This document shows, one piece after another, positions 14,457-22,684 of a DNA stretch of 64,000 nucleotides; the first letter of the stretch is position 1; every line of letters begins with the position of its first letter. The notes beneath the pieces were generated by a model that was given only the letters and a program-made list of their open reading frames with translations, searched no databases and was not told where the DNA came from. Location of the stretch: positions 99,000 to 162,999 of the forward strand of contig NZ_JABFVK010000019.1 of assembly GCF_013362815.1 (NCBI RefSeq), read 5' to 3'. Source of the stretch: Hamadaea sp. Its GTDB lineage: Bacteria; Actinomycetota; Actinomycetes; Mycobacteriales; Micromonosporaceae. Both the position numbers and the translations under genes were made by a program.

Positions 14457-17270
14457 TTATCGCTCGGCCGTGGTACGCCACGAGGTGAGCCAGTCCTGGA
14501 CCACGTCAGCATCGGGGCGGCCGAGTTCTCGGTAGACCTGCCGGCTCTCCTCGGCGAAGGCCACCGCGTCCTTCTCCTCACCCTGGGCCAGCCGGGTCTT
14601 GGCGAGCAGGAACAGGTTGCCGGCCAGCCCGAGCAGCCCGGACGAGCGAGCCAGCTCGACCGCCTCGGTGAGATGCGCGGCCGCCAGCTCATAGTCGCCC
14701 CGCGAATAGGCGGCATAGCCCGAGGCGGCGTACGCCTCCTTCAGCGCGCGGGCGTGCTGGGCCTCGACTCCGCGCCGGACCGCCTGTTCGGCGGCCTCCG
14801 CGGCGGCGTCGGCCTCGCCGAGCTCCACCAGGACCCGGACCAAATAGCTGCCGAGGATGCAGGCCCCGGCGTGCGAACCGATGCGGGCGCAGATCGCGGC
14901 TCCTTCCTCGAACCGTGCCCGGGCCTCGGTCAGCCGCCCTTCGCGCCGCAGGATCAGCCCGAGCGACCCCAGGATGTTGTTCTCGGCGTCCAGATCACCC
15001 GCCTGCTGGGCCAGCAGACGCGCCCGCTCAAGGATGCGCAGCCCTTCGGAGAGGTCGCCCAACCGTTCCATGATCGCGTTCCCCCGCCCGAGGAGAATCC
15101 GGGCCAGTTGGGCCGGGTGACGGTCGGCCGGCAGCCGGGCGAGGGCCCAGTCCTGGGCCGCTTGGGCCGTTCGCCAGTTACCCCGCCGCCGGAGAACCAC
15201 GCCGTACTGACCGGCCACGACGGCCGCCCAGACCGGGCGGCCGTGCGCGGCGTACTCCCGGCGGGCCTGCCGGAGCAAGGGCAGCGCCGTCCGGACGTTG
15301 CCGCGCGTGTGCGCCTGCATGCCCAAGGTGGCGAGTAGATCGGTGCGGCCCGGTTCGTCCGGCGGAATGTCGACCAGCAGGGCGTTTCCGACGGCCTCCC
15401 ATTCCGCGGCGTACGCCCGATTGGTGACGTAATCCGACAGGGCCGTGTGCAGGCCCGTCGCGAGTCCCCACCAGCCCCGTCCGGCGGCGTCGCGGATCGC
15501 CGCGAGAAGCAGCGCCTCGTTCTCGGCGAACCAGGCGGACGCGTCAGTCGGAGGCACGCCGCCGGGCGGCGCCACGTGCGGAAGCACCCGGATCGGCAGC
15601 GCGGTCGTGGCGGTGAGGGAGGCCGAAAGCATCGCCTCGTACGCGTTGCGCAGCGCCCGCTCGTCCTCATCGTCGGCTTGCTCGCGTGCGTACAGGTGGA
15701 CCAGGTCGTGCAGGCGATATCGCAGGTCTTCGCCATCGTCCCGTTCGACGACGAGCGACGCGTCGACCAGGCGCTGCGCCACTCGTTCCGCCTCCGCCTG
15801 AGGCAGCCCCAGCAGTGCGGCCGCCACCCACGCGGGTGCCTCGGGCCGGGGGATCAGACCCAGGCGGCGCAGCAACGTGGCGGCTCGGCTCTCCAATCGG
15901 CCGTGGCTCACGGTGAACACCGCCCGGACTTCGCGGTCGCCGAAGGCCAGCTCATCGAGGCGAACCTGCTCGTCGGCGAGGCGGGCGGCGAGTTTGGCGA
16001 GCGGCGTGGACGGCCGCCGCGCGAGGCGTACGCCCGCGATCCGGACCGCCAGCGGAAGGCCGCCGCAGAGCTCGACGAGCCGGGCGGCGTCGGCGGCCTC
16101 CGCCTCGATCCGGGAGACTCCGGCCAGCGATCCGAGCAGCCGCAACGCGTCCTGATCCGGCAGGACGTCGAGATCGACCAGATGGGCGCCGTCGAGTCCG
16201 CCCAGGAGCCGGCGGCCGGTGACGAGCAGGGCACTGCCGCCGTTCGGCGGAATCAGCGGCCGGACCTGGCTCTCGTCCCGGGCGTTGTCCATGACCAGCA
16301 ACAGCCGCCGGCCGGTGAGTTCGGCCCGCAGTCGCCCGATCCGTTCCTCCGCGTCGTCCGGGATCGCCTCGCCGGGCACGCCGATCGCACGGAGTACGCC
16401 GGCGGTGACGTCGACGGCGTCCGGGGAGTGCGGATCGGTCCCGCGAAGGTCGAAGAAGACGCAGCCGTCGGGAAATCGGGCGCGCAGGCCGCGGGCGACG
16501 CGTACGGCGAGAGTCGTCTTGCCCATCCCGCCCAGGCCGGCGATGCACACCACGGCCGGATGATCGTTCTCCGCTCGCAACAGGGCGGAGACCCGGTCGA
16601 CCTCGGCGGTGCGCCCGGTGAAATCGGGGATGTCGGCCGGGACCTGCCATACGCCGGTCGGAGTGTCGCCGGCCGGACCGCGCAGCCAGCGGCGGACGAC
16701 CTCGGACGCCGCGTCCAACCGCCCGTGCAGTATCTGTTGCTCCAGCTCCCGCAGGCTGGCACCGGGTTCGAGGCCGAGCTCGCGGACGAGCGTACGCCGG
16801 GCCCGGTGGTATTCGTCCAACGCCTGTGCCTGACGGCCGCTGCGGGCGTGGCCGAGAATCAGGAGGTACCACAACCGTTCCCGCAGCGGGTCCTCGGCGA
16901 GCAGACCGGACAGCCGCGCGGCGGCGGGCCGGTCGAGCAGAACCTCGGCCGCGGCGAGCCGCTCGGCCGCGTCCCGGCGGTCCTCCTCCAGCCCGGACAC
17001 CGCCTCGGCGAGGTGCGCGGAGTCGACGTCCTGGCACGCGTGTCCCTGCCAGACCGCCAGCGCCTCCTCGTACCGCGTCGCGGCGGCGGCCCAGTCCCCG
17101 ACCGCGACCGCCTGCTCGGCCGCCCGGGTGAGCAGCCGGAACTCCGCGACGTCGGTACGCACGACCGATCCGACCAGCCGGTATCCGTTGGGGTGGGTGA
17201 CGATGGCGGCCTGCGGGTCGGCCCCGGCGACGCTGAGCGCCTGACGAAGCCGGAAGATCGCGATCTGCAC
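14457..17270 (-). CDS. AfsR/SARP-type regulator, BTAD-NB-ARC-TPR portion
   Basis: 937 residues read from the codon after an in-frame TAG (17271-17273). The BTAD domain (about 15-165) reads LRQALSVAG, YEEALAVWQGHACQDVDS, and HARSGRQAQALDEYHRARR. The NB-ARC ATPase follows: P-loop GLGGMGKTTLAVRVA, RRLLLVMDNARDE, and GGLPLAVRIAG. Several TPR-like helical repeats fill the last 350 residues. AfsR proteins need the N-terminal OmpR-like DNA-binding domain, which here is encoded upstream in the same frame but separated by the amber codon. It could be a pseudogene, a readthrough product, or a separate protein restarting at the GTG right after the stop. Confidence 0.8.
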   Translation of the reverse strand: MQIAIFRLRQALSVAGADPQAAIVTHPNGYRLVGSVVRTDVAEFRLLTRAAEQAVAVGDWAAAATRYEEALAVWQGHACQDVDSAHLAEAVSGLEEDRRDAAERLAAAEVLLDRPAAARLSGLLAEDPLRERLWYLLILGHARSGRQAQALDEYHRARRTLVRELGLEPGASLRELEQQILHGRLDAASEVVRRWLRGPAGDTPTGVWQVPADIPDFTGRTAEVDRVSALLRAENDHPAVVCIAGLGGMGKTTLAVRVARGLRARFPDGCVFFDLRGTDPHSPDAVDVTAGVLRAIGVPGEAIPDDAEERIGRLRAELTGRRLLLVMDNARDESQVRPLIPPNGGSALLVTGRRLLGGLDGAHLVDLDVLPDQDALRLLGSLAGVSRIEAEAADAARLVELCGGLPLAVRIAGVRLARRPSTPLAKLAARLADEQVRLDELAFGDREVRAVFTVSHGRLESRAATLLRRLGLIPRPEAPAWVAAALLGLPQAEAERVAQRLVDASLVVERDDGEDLRYRLHDLVHLYAREQADDEDERALRNAYEAMLSASLTATTALPIRVLPHVAPPGGVPPTDASAWFAENEALLLAAIRDAAGRGWWGLATGLHTALSDYVTNRAYAAEWEAVGNALLVDIPPDEPGRTDLLATLGMQAHTRGNVRTALPLLRQARREYAAHGRPVWAAVVAGQYGVVLRRRGNWRTAQAAQDWALARLPADRHPAQLARILLGRGNAIMERLGDLSEGLRILERARLLAQQAGDLDAENNILGSLGLILRREGRLTEARARFEEGAAICARIGSHAGACILGSYLVRVLVELGEADAAAEAAEQAVRRGVEAQHARALKEAYAASGYAAYSRGDYELAAAHLTEAVELARSSGLLGLAGNLFLLAKTRLAQGEEKDAVAFAEESRQVYRELGRPDADVVQDWLTSWRTTAER

Positions 17271-17462
17271 CTAATTCGCGGCCGTCCGGGGAGCGTTGCC
17301 GCCCCAGGCCGCCTCGACGAGTTCGTCGGCCGAGACCACGAGATCCTGACGCAGGGCCAGGGCGGCCAGCACCGCCCGCGCGCGCTGGCTGGCCACGGGG
17401 TTCACCCCGTCGCCGCCCGCGATGCGTACGGGTCCGAGAATCCGGACCTCGACCTGTGCCAC
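17271..17462 (-). pseudogene. Truncated SARP DNA-binding domain, ends at amber codon
   Basis: 63 residues from GTG 17462: [20 protein letters not shown], then [14 protein letters not shown] and [20 protein letters not shown] followed by TAG. This is the first two-thirds of the SARP winged helix; the recognition segment VQIAIFRLRQAL continues in the same frame just after the stop. One base change (for example TCG to TAG) in a single AfsR gene explains the arrangement. It is divergent from the cyclohydrolase gene at 17503. Confidence 0.75.
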
Positions 17463-17502
17463 GCCGCCGAGACTAGCCGGGGCCGTCTGGAATGCTGGAC
17501 GA

Positions 17503-18234
17503 GTGCAGCAGACGATCTCCGAATGGCTGGGTGAACTGGCGTCGGGCGAGCCGACCCCGGGTGGCGGTGCGGCCGCCGCCCTGATGGCCGCCACCGGTGC
17601 GGCCCTGGTCGGCATGGTCACCGAGTTGACCATCGGCAATCCCCGGTACGCCGACCACGAACCCACGATGACAGCGGCCCGCGAACGCGCGGCTGAACTG
17701 CGCAAACTGGCGGCGGAGCTGGCCGACGCCGACGAGGCCGCCTTCGGCGCGGTCATCGAGGCGTACCGGCTGCCCAAGGCGACCGAGACGGAAAAGGCCG
17801 GGCGCAGCGCCGCCATTCAGCAGGCGCTCGCCGGCGCGGCCCGGGTACCCCTGCGGCTGGCCGCCGTCTCGGCGGAGATCGTCGGGCTGGCCGAATCCAT
17901 CCTCGACGGTGCGAACGTCAACGTGCTGTCCGACGTGGCGGTCGCGGCCGACGCCGCTCGCGCGGCGCTCTCCTCTGCCGCCGTGAACGTCGAGGTCAAC
18001 ACGTCGACGCTGACCGACCGATCGGTGGCCGCCGCGCTCGACGGGGAGCTGGCCGGGCACCTCGGCGCGATCGGGCGGGCCGACCGGGTCACCGCCGCTG
18101 TCCGGGCCCGCATCGCGGGACCCTCGGCGGCCTCGGGGGCGTCCTCAGGGGCATCAGCGGTTCCGGGGGCGTCAGCGGTTCCGGGGGCGTCGGCGGTTCC
18201 GGGGGCGTCGGCGGTTCCGGGGGCGTCGGCGTGA
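17503..18234 (+). CDS. Cyclodeaminase/cyclohydrolase-family protein (FchA-like)
   Basis: 243 residues from GTG 17503 ([20 protein letters not shown]). The motif [23 protein letters not shown] is the signature of the FTCD C-terminal/FchA family, all-helical enzymes that convert formimino- or methenyl-[23 protein letters not shown] is also typical. The last ~30 residues are a GASAVP repeat encoded by an 18-bp minisatellite and are probably not part of the fold. The stop overlaps the start of folD (GTGA), so the two proteins are made together; methenyl-THF cyclohydrolase is the likely activity. Confidence 0.88.
   Translation: MQQTISEWLGELASGEPTPGGGAAAALMAATGAALVGMVTELTIGNPRYADHEPTMTAARERAAELRKLAAELADADEAAFGAVIEAYRLPKATETEKAGRSAAIQQALAGAARVPLRLAAVSAEIVGLAESILDGANVNVLSDVAVAADAARAALSSAAVNVEVNTSTLTDRSVAAALDGELAGHLGAIGRADRVTAAVRARIAGPSAASGASSGASAVPGASAVPGASAVPGASAVPGASA
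18148..18234 (+). repeat. 18-bp minisatellite at the 3' end of the cyclohydrolase gene
   Basis: Four full copies and one partial copy of GGGGCGTCNGCGGTTCCG at 18148, 18166, 18184, 18202 and 18220. Being a multiple of three it encodes (GASAVP)n. The last copy merges into the GTG start of folD, so copy number changes keep the GTGA coupling intact. Confidence 0.9.
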
Positions 18235-19061
18235 GGCTCATCGACGGCAAGGCGCACGCCGCCCGCCTGGGCGAAGAGGTCTCCGCTCGCGCCGCGGAAC
18301 TGCGATCGCAGGGAACCGACCCGACGCTCGCGGTCGTCGTCCCGACCGACGACGAGGCGACCGCGTGGTACGTGCGCAGCATCGCGCGTACGGCCGAGAA
18401 GACGGGCGTGACCTGCCGAATCGTGCACCTCGACCAGCCGACCGGCGACGAGGTGGCCGGTACGCTCGCCGAGCTCGGCGCCGATCCGGAGGTCCACGGG
18501 CTCATCTGCCAGACGCCGTTGCCCGCCGGGGTGACGCTCGACCAGGTCGGCGAGCACATCCCGGTGGCGAAGGACGTGGACGGGGCGAACCCGGCGAGCC
18601 TCGGCCGGTTGGCGGCCGGGCTGCCCGCGTACGCCCCGGCGACCGCCCGGGCCGTCTTGGAGCTGCTGCTCGCGGAGAACGTGCCGTTGTCCGGTGTGGC
18701 GGCGACCGTCGTGGGCCGGTCCACAGTGGTCGGCAAGCCCGCCGCACTCCTGCTTCTGGCGCAGAACGCCACCGTCACGGTGGCCCATTCGCGTACGCGT
18801 GACCTGGCGGCCGTCTGCCGTCAGGCCGACGTTCTGGTGGCGGCGGTCGGCCGAGCCCACCTCATCGGCGACGAACACATCAAACCGGGCGCGGTCGTCA
18901 TCGACGTCGGCACCAATCCGACCGACGACGGCGGCCTGACCGGAGACGTCGACCCGGCAGTCACCACGGCCGGAGCGTTGACCCCCGTACCGGGTGGCGT
19001 CGGCCCGGTCACCACGATGCTGCTGCTCGCCCAGACCCTGGACGCCGCCTCCGTTCGCTAG
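18231..19061 (+). CDS. folD: FolD-family methylene-THF dehydrogenase, catalytic Lys replaced
   Basis: 276 residues. Global match to FolD is clear: LAVVVPTDDEATAWYV, GLICQTPLPAGV (Gln94), VAKDVDGANPASLGRL (Asp115/117), Rossmann segment VVGRSTVVGKP, VIDVGTNP, and TPVPGGVGPVTT near the end. In canonical FolD the active site is Y-V-x-x-K; here it is Y47-V-R-S-I51, so the lysine essential for cyclohydrolase activity is isoleucine. The CTPxG segment is also altered (APATARA). It overlaps an FchA-like cyclohydrolase, which may supply the lost step. Dehydrogenase activity is plausible but untested. Confidence 0.88.
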   Translation: MRLIDGKAHAARLGEEVSARAAELRSQGTDPTLAVVVPTDDEATAWYVRSIARTAEKTGVTCRIVHLDQPTGDEVAGTLAELGADPEVHGLICQTPLPAGVTLDQVGEHIPVAKDVDGANPASLGRLAAGLPAYAPATARAVLELLLAENVPLSGVAATVVGRSTVVGKPAALLLLAQNATVTVAHSRTRDLAAVCRQADVLVAAVGRAHLIGDEHIKPGAVVIDVGTNPTDDGGLTGDVDPAVTTAGALTPVPGGVGPVTTMLLLAQTLDAASVR

Positions 19062-19085
19062 TCGCGCCGTCCCGCCTCGCCGCGC

Positions 19086-19144
19086 GTCATCCGGGAAAAC
19101 GTCCCCTCGCACAGTGTGCGAGACCGCGTTATCCCGGATAACGC
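19086..19144. repeat. Palindromic element, family 1 (copy B, inverted)
   Basis: On the minus strand the order is GCGTTATCCGGGATAACGC (19126-19144), GGTCT, a hairpin CTCGCAC-ACT-GTGCGAG, GGGGAC, and a decayed second palindrome (19086-19100). This is the same as copy C at 48464 over almost its whole length. It lies between convergent genes (folD and the SDR ending 19206). Confidence 0.75.
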
Positions 19145-19205
19145 GCCCGCGCTGCGCCCGCGTGAGCGGATTAACGCGCGAGCGCAGCGGGTGGAGCGGA
19201 AGGGC

Positions 19206-20636
19206 TCACCAGTCGGTGGGGAAGTAGTCCTTGAGGAAGCATCCGTACACGTCCTCGCCGGCCTCGCCGCGCACGATCGGGTCGTACACCCGGGCGGCGC
19301 CGTCGACGAGGTCGAGCGGAGCGTGGAACCCCTCCTCGGCGAGCCGCATCTTCTGCGGGTGCGGCCGCTCGTCGGTGATCCAGCCGGTGTCCACACTGGT
19401 CATGAGGATGCCGTCGGTGTGGAACATCTCCGACGCGCTCGTGCGGGTGAGCATGTTCAGGGCGGCCTTCGCCATGTTCGTATGCGGGTGGCCGGGCCCC
19501 TTGTAGCCGCGGGTGAACTTGCCCTCCATCGCGGACACGTTCACGACGTACTTCCGGTGGGCAGCCGACGCCGCCATCGCCGCCCGCAACCGGCTGATCA
19601 GGATGAACGGTGCGGTCTGGTTGCACAGCTGCACTTCCAGCAGCTCCAGCGGGCCGACCTCGTGGACTACCTGCGACCAGCTGTTCTCGTGCGCCAGGTC
19701 GGGCACGAGGCCACCGGCGTCGATGGCCGTTCCGTCGGCGATCCGGGCCGGCGAGGCCGAGCCGCCGACCAACGCCAACGCGGCGACGTCCGCGCCGGTG
19801 AAGCGCTGCTGGCCGCTGGTGATCATCGCGGCGGGGTTGCGTTCCAGGCTGTGCCCGAAGGACACCAGCTCGGGCAGCGGGCCGACCGGCAACGGCTCGG
19901 TCTCGGCCGCCACGAGCTGCGAGTACGCACCCGGGCTGCGGCGTACGGTCTGAGCGGCGTTGTTGATCAGAATGTCGAGCGGCCCCTGTGCGGCGACGTC
20001 GTCGGCGAGCGCGGCGACCTGTGCCGGGTCCCGCAAGTCGATGCCGACGATGCGAAGCCGATGCAGCCACTCGGCGCTGTCGGGCATCGCAGTGAATCGG
20101 CGTACGGCGTCGGCTGGGAACCGGGTGGTGATGGTGGTATGCGCACCGTCGCGGAGCAGCCGCAGCGCGATGTACATCCCGATCTTCGCCCGGCCGCCAG
20201 TCAGCAGAGCGCGCTTGCCGGTCAGGTCGGCGCGGGCGTCCCGGCGCGAACGGTTGAGCTGAGCGCAGTCGGGGCAGAGCTGGTGGTAGAACGAGTCGAC
20301 CGTGGTGAACCGCTGCTTGCAGGTGTAGCAAGACCGGGCGCGCAACAAAGTGCCGGCGGTGACGGAGTCCTGCGTCGGCGAGGTGAGCCCGAAGACACCC
20401 GCCGTTTCGTCGTCGATCCGGCCGGGGGCGCCGGTTGCGGTGGCCTCGGTCACGGCCTTGTCGTTGGCCGTCACGGCGGCGCGGCGCTCTTGGCGTTTGC
20501 GCTGCTTGACGGTCTTGTAGAGGCGAGCGGTCGCGCGGCGGGCGGCCTCCACGTCCGGGTGGTCGACGGGTAGGTCGTCGAGTTCGGCCAGCACCTCCAG
20601 CGCCAGCTTGAGCCGGTCGGGGTCGATCTGCGTCAC
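19206..20636 (-). CDS. Atypical SDR with N-terminal helical region and zinc ribbon
   Basis: 476 residues, twice the usual SDR length. Residues 1-95 are charged and helical; C103-Y-T-C106 and C121-P-D-C124 form a likely zinc ribbon. The Rossmann fold starts at 143 (LLTGGRAKIG), with NNAA at 225-228 and NVSAM at 366-370. About 100 residues are inserted between these two. The usual YxxxK is replaced by T386-N-M-A-K390, so the catalytic tyrosine is missing while the lysine stays. The protein may be a binding or regulatory SDR, or may use another proton donor. No partner gene is evident. Confidence 0.82.
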   Translation of the reverse strand: MTQIDPDRLKLALEVLAELDDLPVDHPDVEAARRATARLYKTVKQRKRQERRAAVTANDKAVTEATATGAPGRIDDETAGVFGLTSPTQDSVTAGTLLRARSCYTCKQRFTTVDSFYHQLCPDCAQLNRSRRDARADLTGKRALLTGGRAKIGMYIALRLLRDGAHTTITTRFPADAVRRFTAMPDSAEWLHRLRIVGIDLRDPAQVAALADDVAAQGPLDILINNAAQTVRRSPGAYSQLVAAETEPLPVGPLPELVSFGHSLERNPAAMITSGQQRFTGADVAALALVGGSASPARIADGTAIDAGGLVPDLAHENSWSQVVHEVGPLELLEVQLCNQTAPFILISRLRAAMAASAAHRKYVVNVSAMEGKFTRGYKGPGHPHTNMAKAALNMLTRTSASEMFHTDGILMTSVDTGWITDERPHPQKMRLAEEGFHAPLDLVDGAARVYDPIVRGEAGEDVYGCFLKDYFPTDW

Positions 20637-20703
20637 CGGAGAACTGTAGCCGGGCCGTATGCCGGTCGGCGCTGCGCGCCCGCTCGAGGCGGGTGCAACG
20701 GGT

Positions 20704-20718
20704 GGTACGTCACGTACC
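20704..20718. promoter_or_regulatory. Perfect palindrome upstream of the SDR gene
   Basis: GGTACGTCACGTACC is a 7-1-7 perfect dyad 68 bp before the SDR start. A wider pair GGTGGTAC (20701-20708) and GTACCACC (20746-20753) encloses it. Such nested dyads upstream of a single gene suggest a repressor site, but no repressor can be assigned. Confidence 0.4.
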
Positions 20719-20791
20719 TCACACCGACGCTGATAGGTACGCGGTGTACCACCGAGCGCCCAATAAGCGCGGCCAGCGCAAGCGAGGAGCG

Positions 20792-21277
20792 TCAGCGATG
20801 CCAGGGAACGGCCGGAGCGGAGTGCAGCCGAGCGGCGATAGCCGCGCAGGCGTCCCCGAAAGCGCGTACCTGATCAGGGGTCAGCGCGTCGAAAACGGCA
20901 GCCCGGACGGCTTCCACGTGCCCCGGTGCCGCCTTCTCCAAAAACGCATACCCCTCATCGGTCAGCCGAGCTATTTGTCCGCGCTTGTCCCATGCGCAAC
21001 TCACGCGCGAAACCCAGCCGCGCTCTTCGAGCCGCGAGATCGCATGCGAGAGCCGCGAACGGGTGATCTTGGACTGTTCGGCGAGCTCGGTCATCCGCAT
21101 CTGCCGATCGGGCGCTTCGGAGAGCCAGGCGAGCAGGCTGTAGTAGACGTGCGGGATGCCGCTGTCGCGCTGCAGCTGCTGATCGAGGTGGTCTTCCAGC
21201 AGCTCGGAGGCCTGAAGCCAGGCCCGCCAAGCGTGGTCCTCCTCGGGGGTGAGCCACCGTGGTGTGGTGATCGTCAT
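20792..21277 (-). CDS. MarR-family transcriptional regulator
   Basis: 161 residues. The winged helix covers about 50-125: MRMTELAEQSKITRSRLSHA is the helix-turn-helix and LEERGWVSRVSCAWDKRGQI the wing. The N-terminus LTPEEDHAWRAWLQASELLE matches a common actinobacterial MarR group. It is divergent from ribA with 58 bp between the starts. Two related sequences, TTGAAAGTTAAA and TTGAAGGTTCAA, lie there and are probable operators. Confidence 0.9.
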   Translation of the reverse strand: MTITTPRWLTPEEDHAWRAWLQASELLEDHLDQQLQRDSGIPHVYYSLLAWLSEAPDRQMRMTELAEQSKITRSRLSHAISRLEERGWVSRVSCAWDKRGQIARLTDEGYAFLEKAAPGHVEAVRAAVFDALTPDQVRAFGDACAAIAARLHSAPAVPWHR

Positions 21278-21300
21278 AGACCCCAGTCTACCTCGTCTTC

Positions 21301-21353
21301 TTGAAAGTTAAACAATCAGAGGTACGCTTCACGGCATGAGTTTGAAGGTTCAA
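21301..21353. promoter_or_regulatory. Candidate MarR operators at the ribA start
   Basis: TTGAAAGTTAAA (21301-21312) and TTGAAGGTTCAA (21342-21353, a perfect dyad) share TTGAANGTTNAA. The first is in the divergent promoter region; the second begins six bases into the ribA coding sequence, where a bound repressor would block elongation. Their spacing is 41 bp, four helical turns. Confidence 0.5.
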
Positions 21354-21959
21354 GCACCGGTGGCCGAGATCCGGACCCAGGTGAGGGTGCCGCTCCGGTT
21401 CGCTGACGGCTACCAGACCGTCGCGGACGTGTTCACCTTCACGGGCCTGGCCGACGGCAAGGAGCACCTCGCACTCGGCCTCGGCGACTACCGGAACAAT
21501 CCGATTCCGCTGGTCCGGCCGCATTCCGAGTGCCTGACCGGTGACGTCTTCGGCTCCGAGCGCTGCGACTGCGGCCCGCAGTTGCGGGAGGCGGTCGAGC
21601 ACATCGCGCAGACCGGCGGATTCCTGCTCTACCTGCGGCAGGAAGGTCGCGGCATCGGCCTGTACGCCAAGCTCGACGCCTACGCCCTCCAGGACTCCGG
21701 CCTCGACACGTACGCCGCGAACCGGGCGCTGGGTCACGCCGACGACGAGCGTGACTACACCGCTGCCGCGCAGATGCTGGCGGCGCTGGGCGCAACCAAG
21801 GTCGACCTGCTCACGAACAACCCCGACAAGGTCGCGCAGCTCGAAGAGCTGGGCATCACGGTCGACGAGACGCTGCCGACTCGCGTACACCTGTCCTCTG
21901 CCAACGCCCGCTACCTGCGCGCGAAGGTCGACCACACCGGGCACACGCTGGTCTTCTAG
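21336..21959 (+). CDS. ribA: GTP cyclohydrolase II
   Basis: 207 residues, stand-alone GCHII without the RibB domain. Zinc ligands C66, C77 and C79 lie in CLTGDVFGSERCDCG. LYLRQEGRGIGLYAKLDAYALQD is the GTP/catalytic segment, and LLTNNPDKVAQLEELGI is the usual C-terminal motif. It opens the GTP ring to make the first pyrimidine of riboflavin. Actinobacteria usually make riboflavin with a RibBA fusion; a separate copy under MarR control suggests a regulated or secondary-metabolite role. The stop overlaps the convergent GNAT gene by 4 bp. Confidence 0.93.
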   Translation: MSLKVQAPVAEIRTQVRVPLRFADGYQTVADVFTFTGLADGKEHLALGLGDYRNNPIPLVRPHSECLTGDVFGSERCDCGPQLREAVEHIAQTGGFLLYLRQEGRGIGLYAKLDAYALQDSGLDTYAANRALGHADDERDYTAAAQMLAALGATKVDLLTNNPDKVAQLEELGITVDETLPTRVHLSSANARYLRAKVDHTGHTLVF

Positions 21960-22678
21960 ACGTCGAACGACGTCCGCGCGGTTCCCGACGTGTAGCCGAG
22001 CCGCTCGTACAGCTTGATCGCGCGTGCATTGTCCGATTCCACCGCCAGCGACACGGTCGCGTACTCCTCGAAAAGGCGACGCGTCAGGGCCGCTGTCACC
22101 GCTGCTCCCAGCCCTCGGCCCTGGTGGTCGGGGGCTACGGCGATTGCGGAGAGCAGACCCACACCGTTCGCGCTCCGATCGGCGGCCACCGCGACGAGCC
22201 GGTCGGACTCCCAGATGCCGTGCCAGCCGCGGACTCCCGGATCGCCGGGCCGCGAGCTGCTTTCGGGCAGTGCGGCGTCGAGCAGCGCGTTGATCTCGGC
22301 TGCCGCGTCGGCCGGCAACGGCTCCACTTGTTCCTCGTCCGGCACGACCGGCGGCGGGGTGGTCGACCACAACTGGTCCCACTCGCCGAATCGGGCGGCC
22401 GCGAAACGTTCCAGCACCGCGTCACGCGAAACTCGCGGCGCGTGCAGCCGCCCGCCCTCCGTCAGACCGGCCGCGTGCAGGTCCGCGAGCAGCGCGAGCG
22501 CGTCGGCCCCGGCACCCAGCCCCGCGGTCACCACTCCCCAGGGCCCGTCCGACACCCACACCCAGGCCTCCTTCCGGTGATACGCCGAAAGCCGTGCACT
22601 GGTCGTCAACGCGACGAACGGATTGCCACCAGTAGCGGCCAGGAACTCGGATCGGCTGGTCAGGGTGGGGGTGATCAT
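21956..22678 (-). CDS. GNAT-family N-acetyltransferase
   Basis: 240 residues. The GNAT fold is in the C-terminal half: LSAIAVAPDHQGRGLGAAVT is motif A with the acetyl-CoA P-loop (QGRGLG), and LAVESDNARAIKLYERLGY is motif B. The N-terminal ~100 residues form a degenerate second domain, a layout common for actinobacterial acyltransferases of unknown substrate. Divergent from the phosphatase gene; overlaps ribA tail to tail by 4 bp. Confidence 0.88.
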   Translation of the reverse strand: MITPTLTSRSEFLAATGGNPFVALTTSARLSAYHRKEAWVWVSDGPWGVVTAGLGAGADALALLADLHAAGLTEGGRLHAPRVSRDAVLERFAAARFGEWDQLWSTTPPPVVPDEEQVEPLPADAAAEINALLDAALPESSSRPGDPGVRGWHGIWESDRLVAVAADRSANGVGLLSAIAVAPDHQGRGLGAAVTAALTRRLFEEYATVSLAVESDNARAIKLYERLGYTSGTARTSFDV

Positions 22679-22684
22679 GAAATT

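Noticed and set aside
21290..21340. FMN riboswitch upstream of ribA
   Set aside because: The gap is only 58 bp, far too short for the FMN aptamer, and none of its conserved segments is seen.
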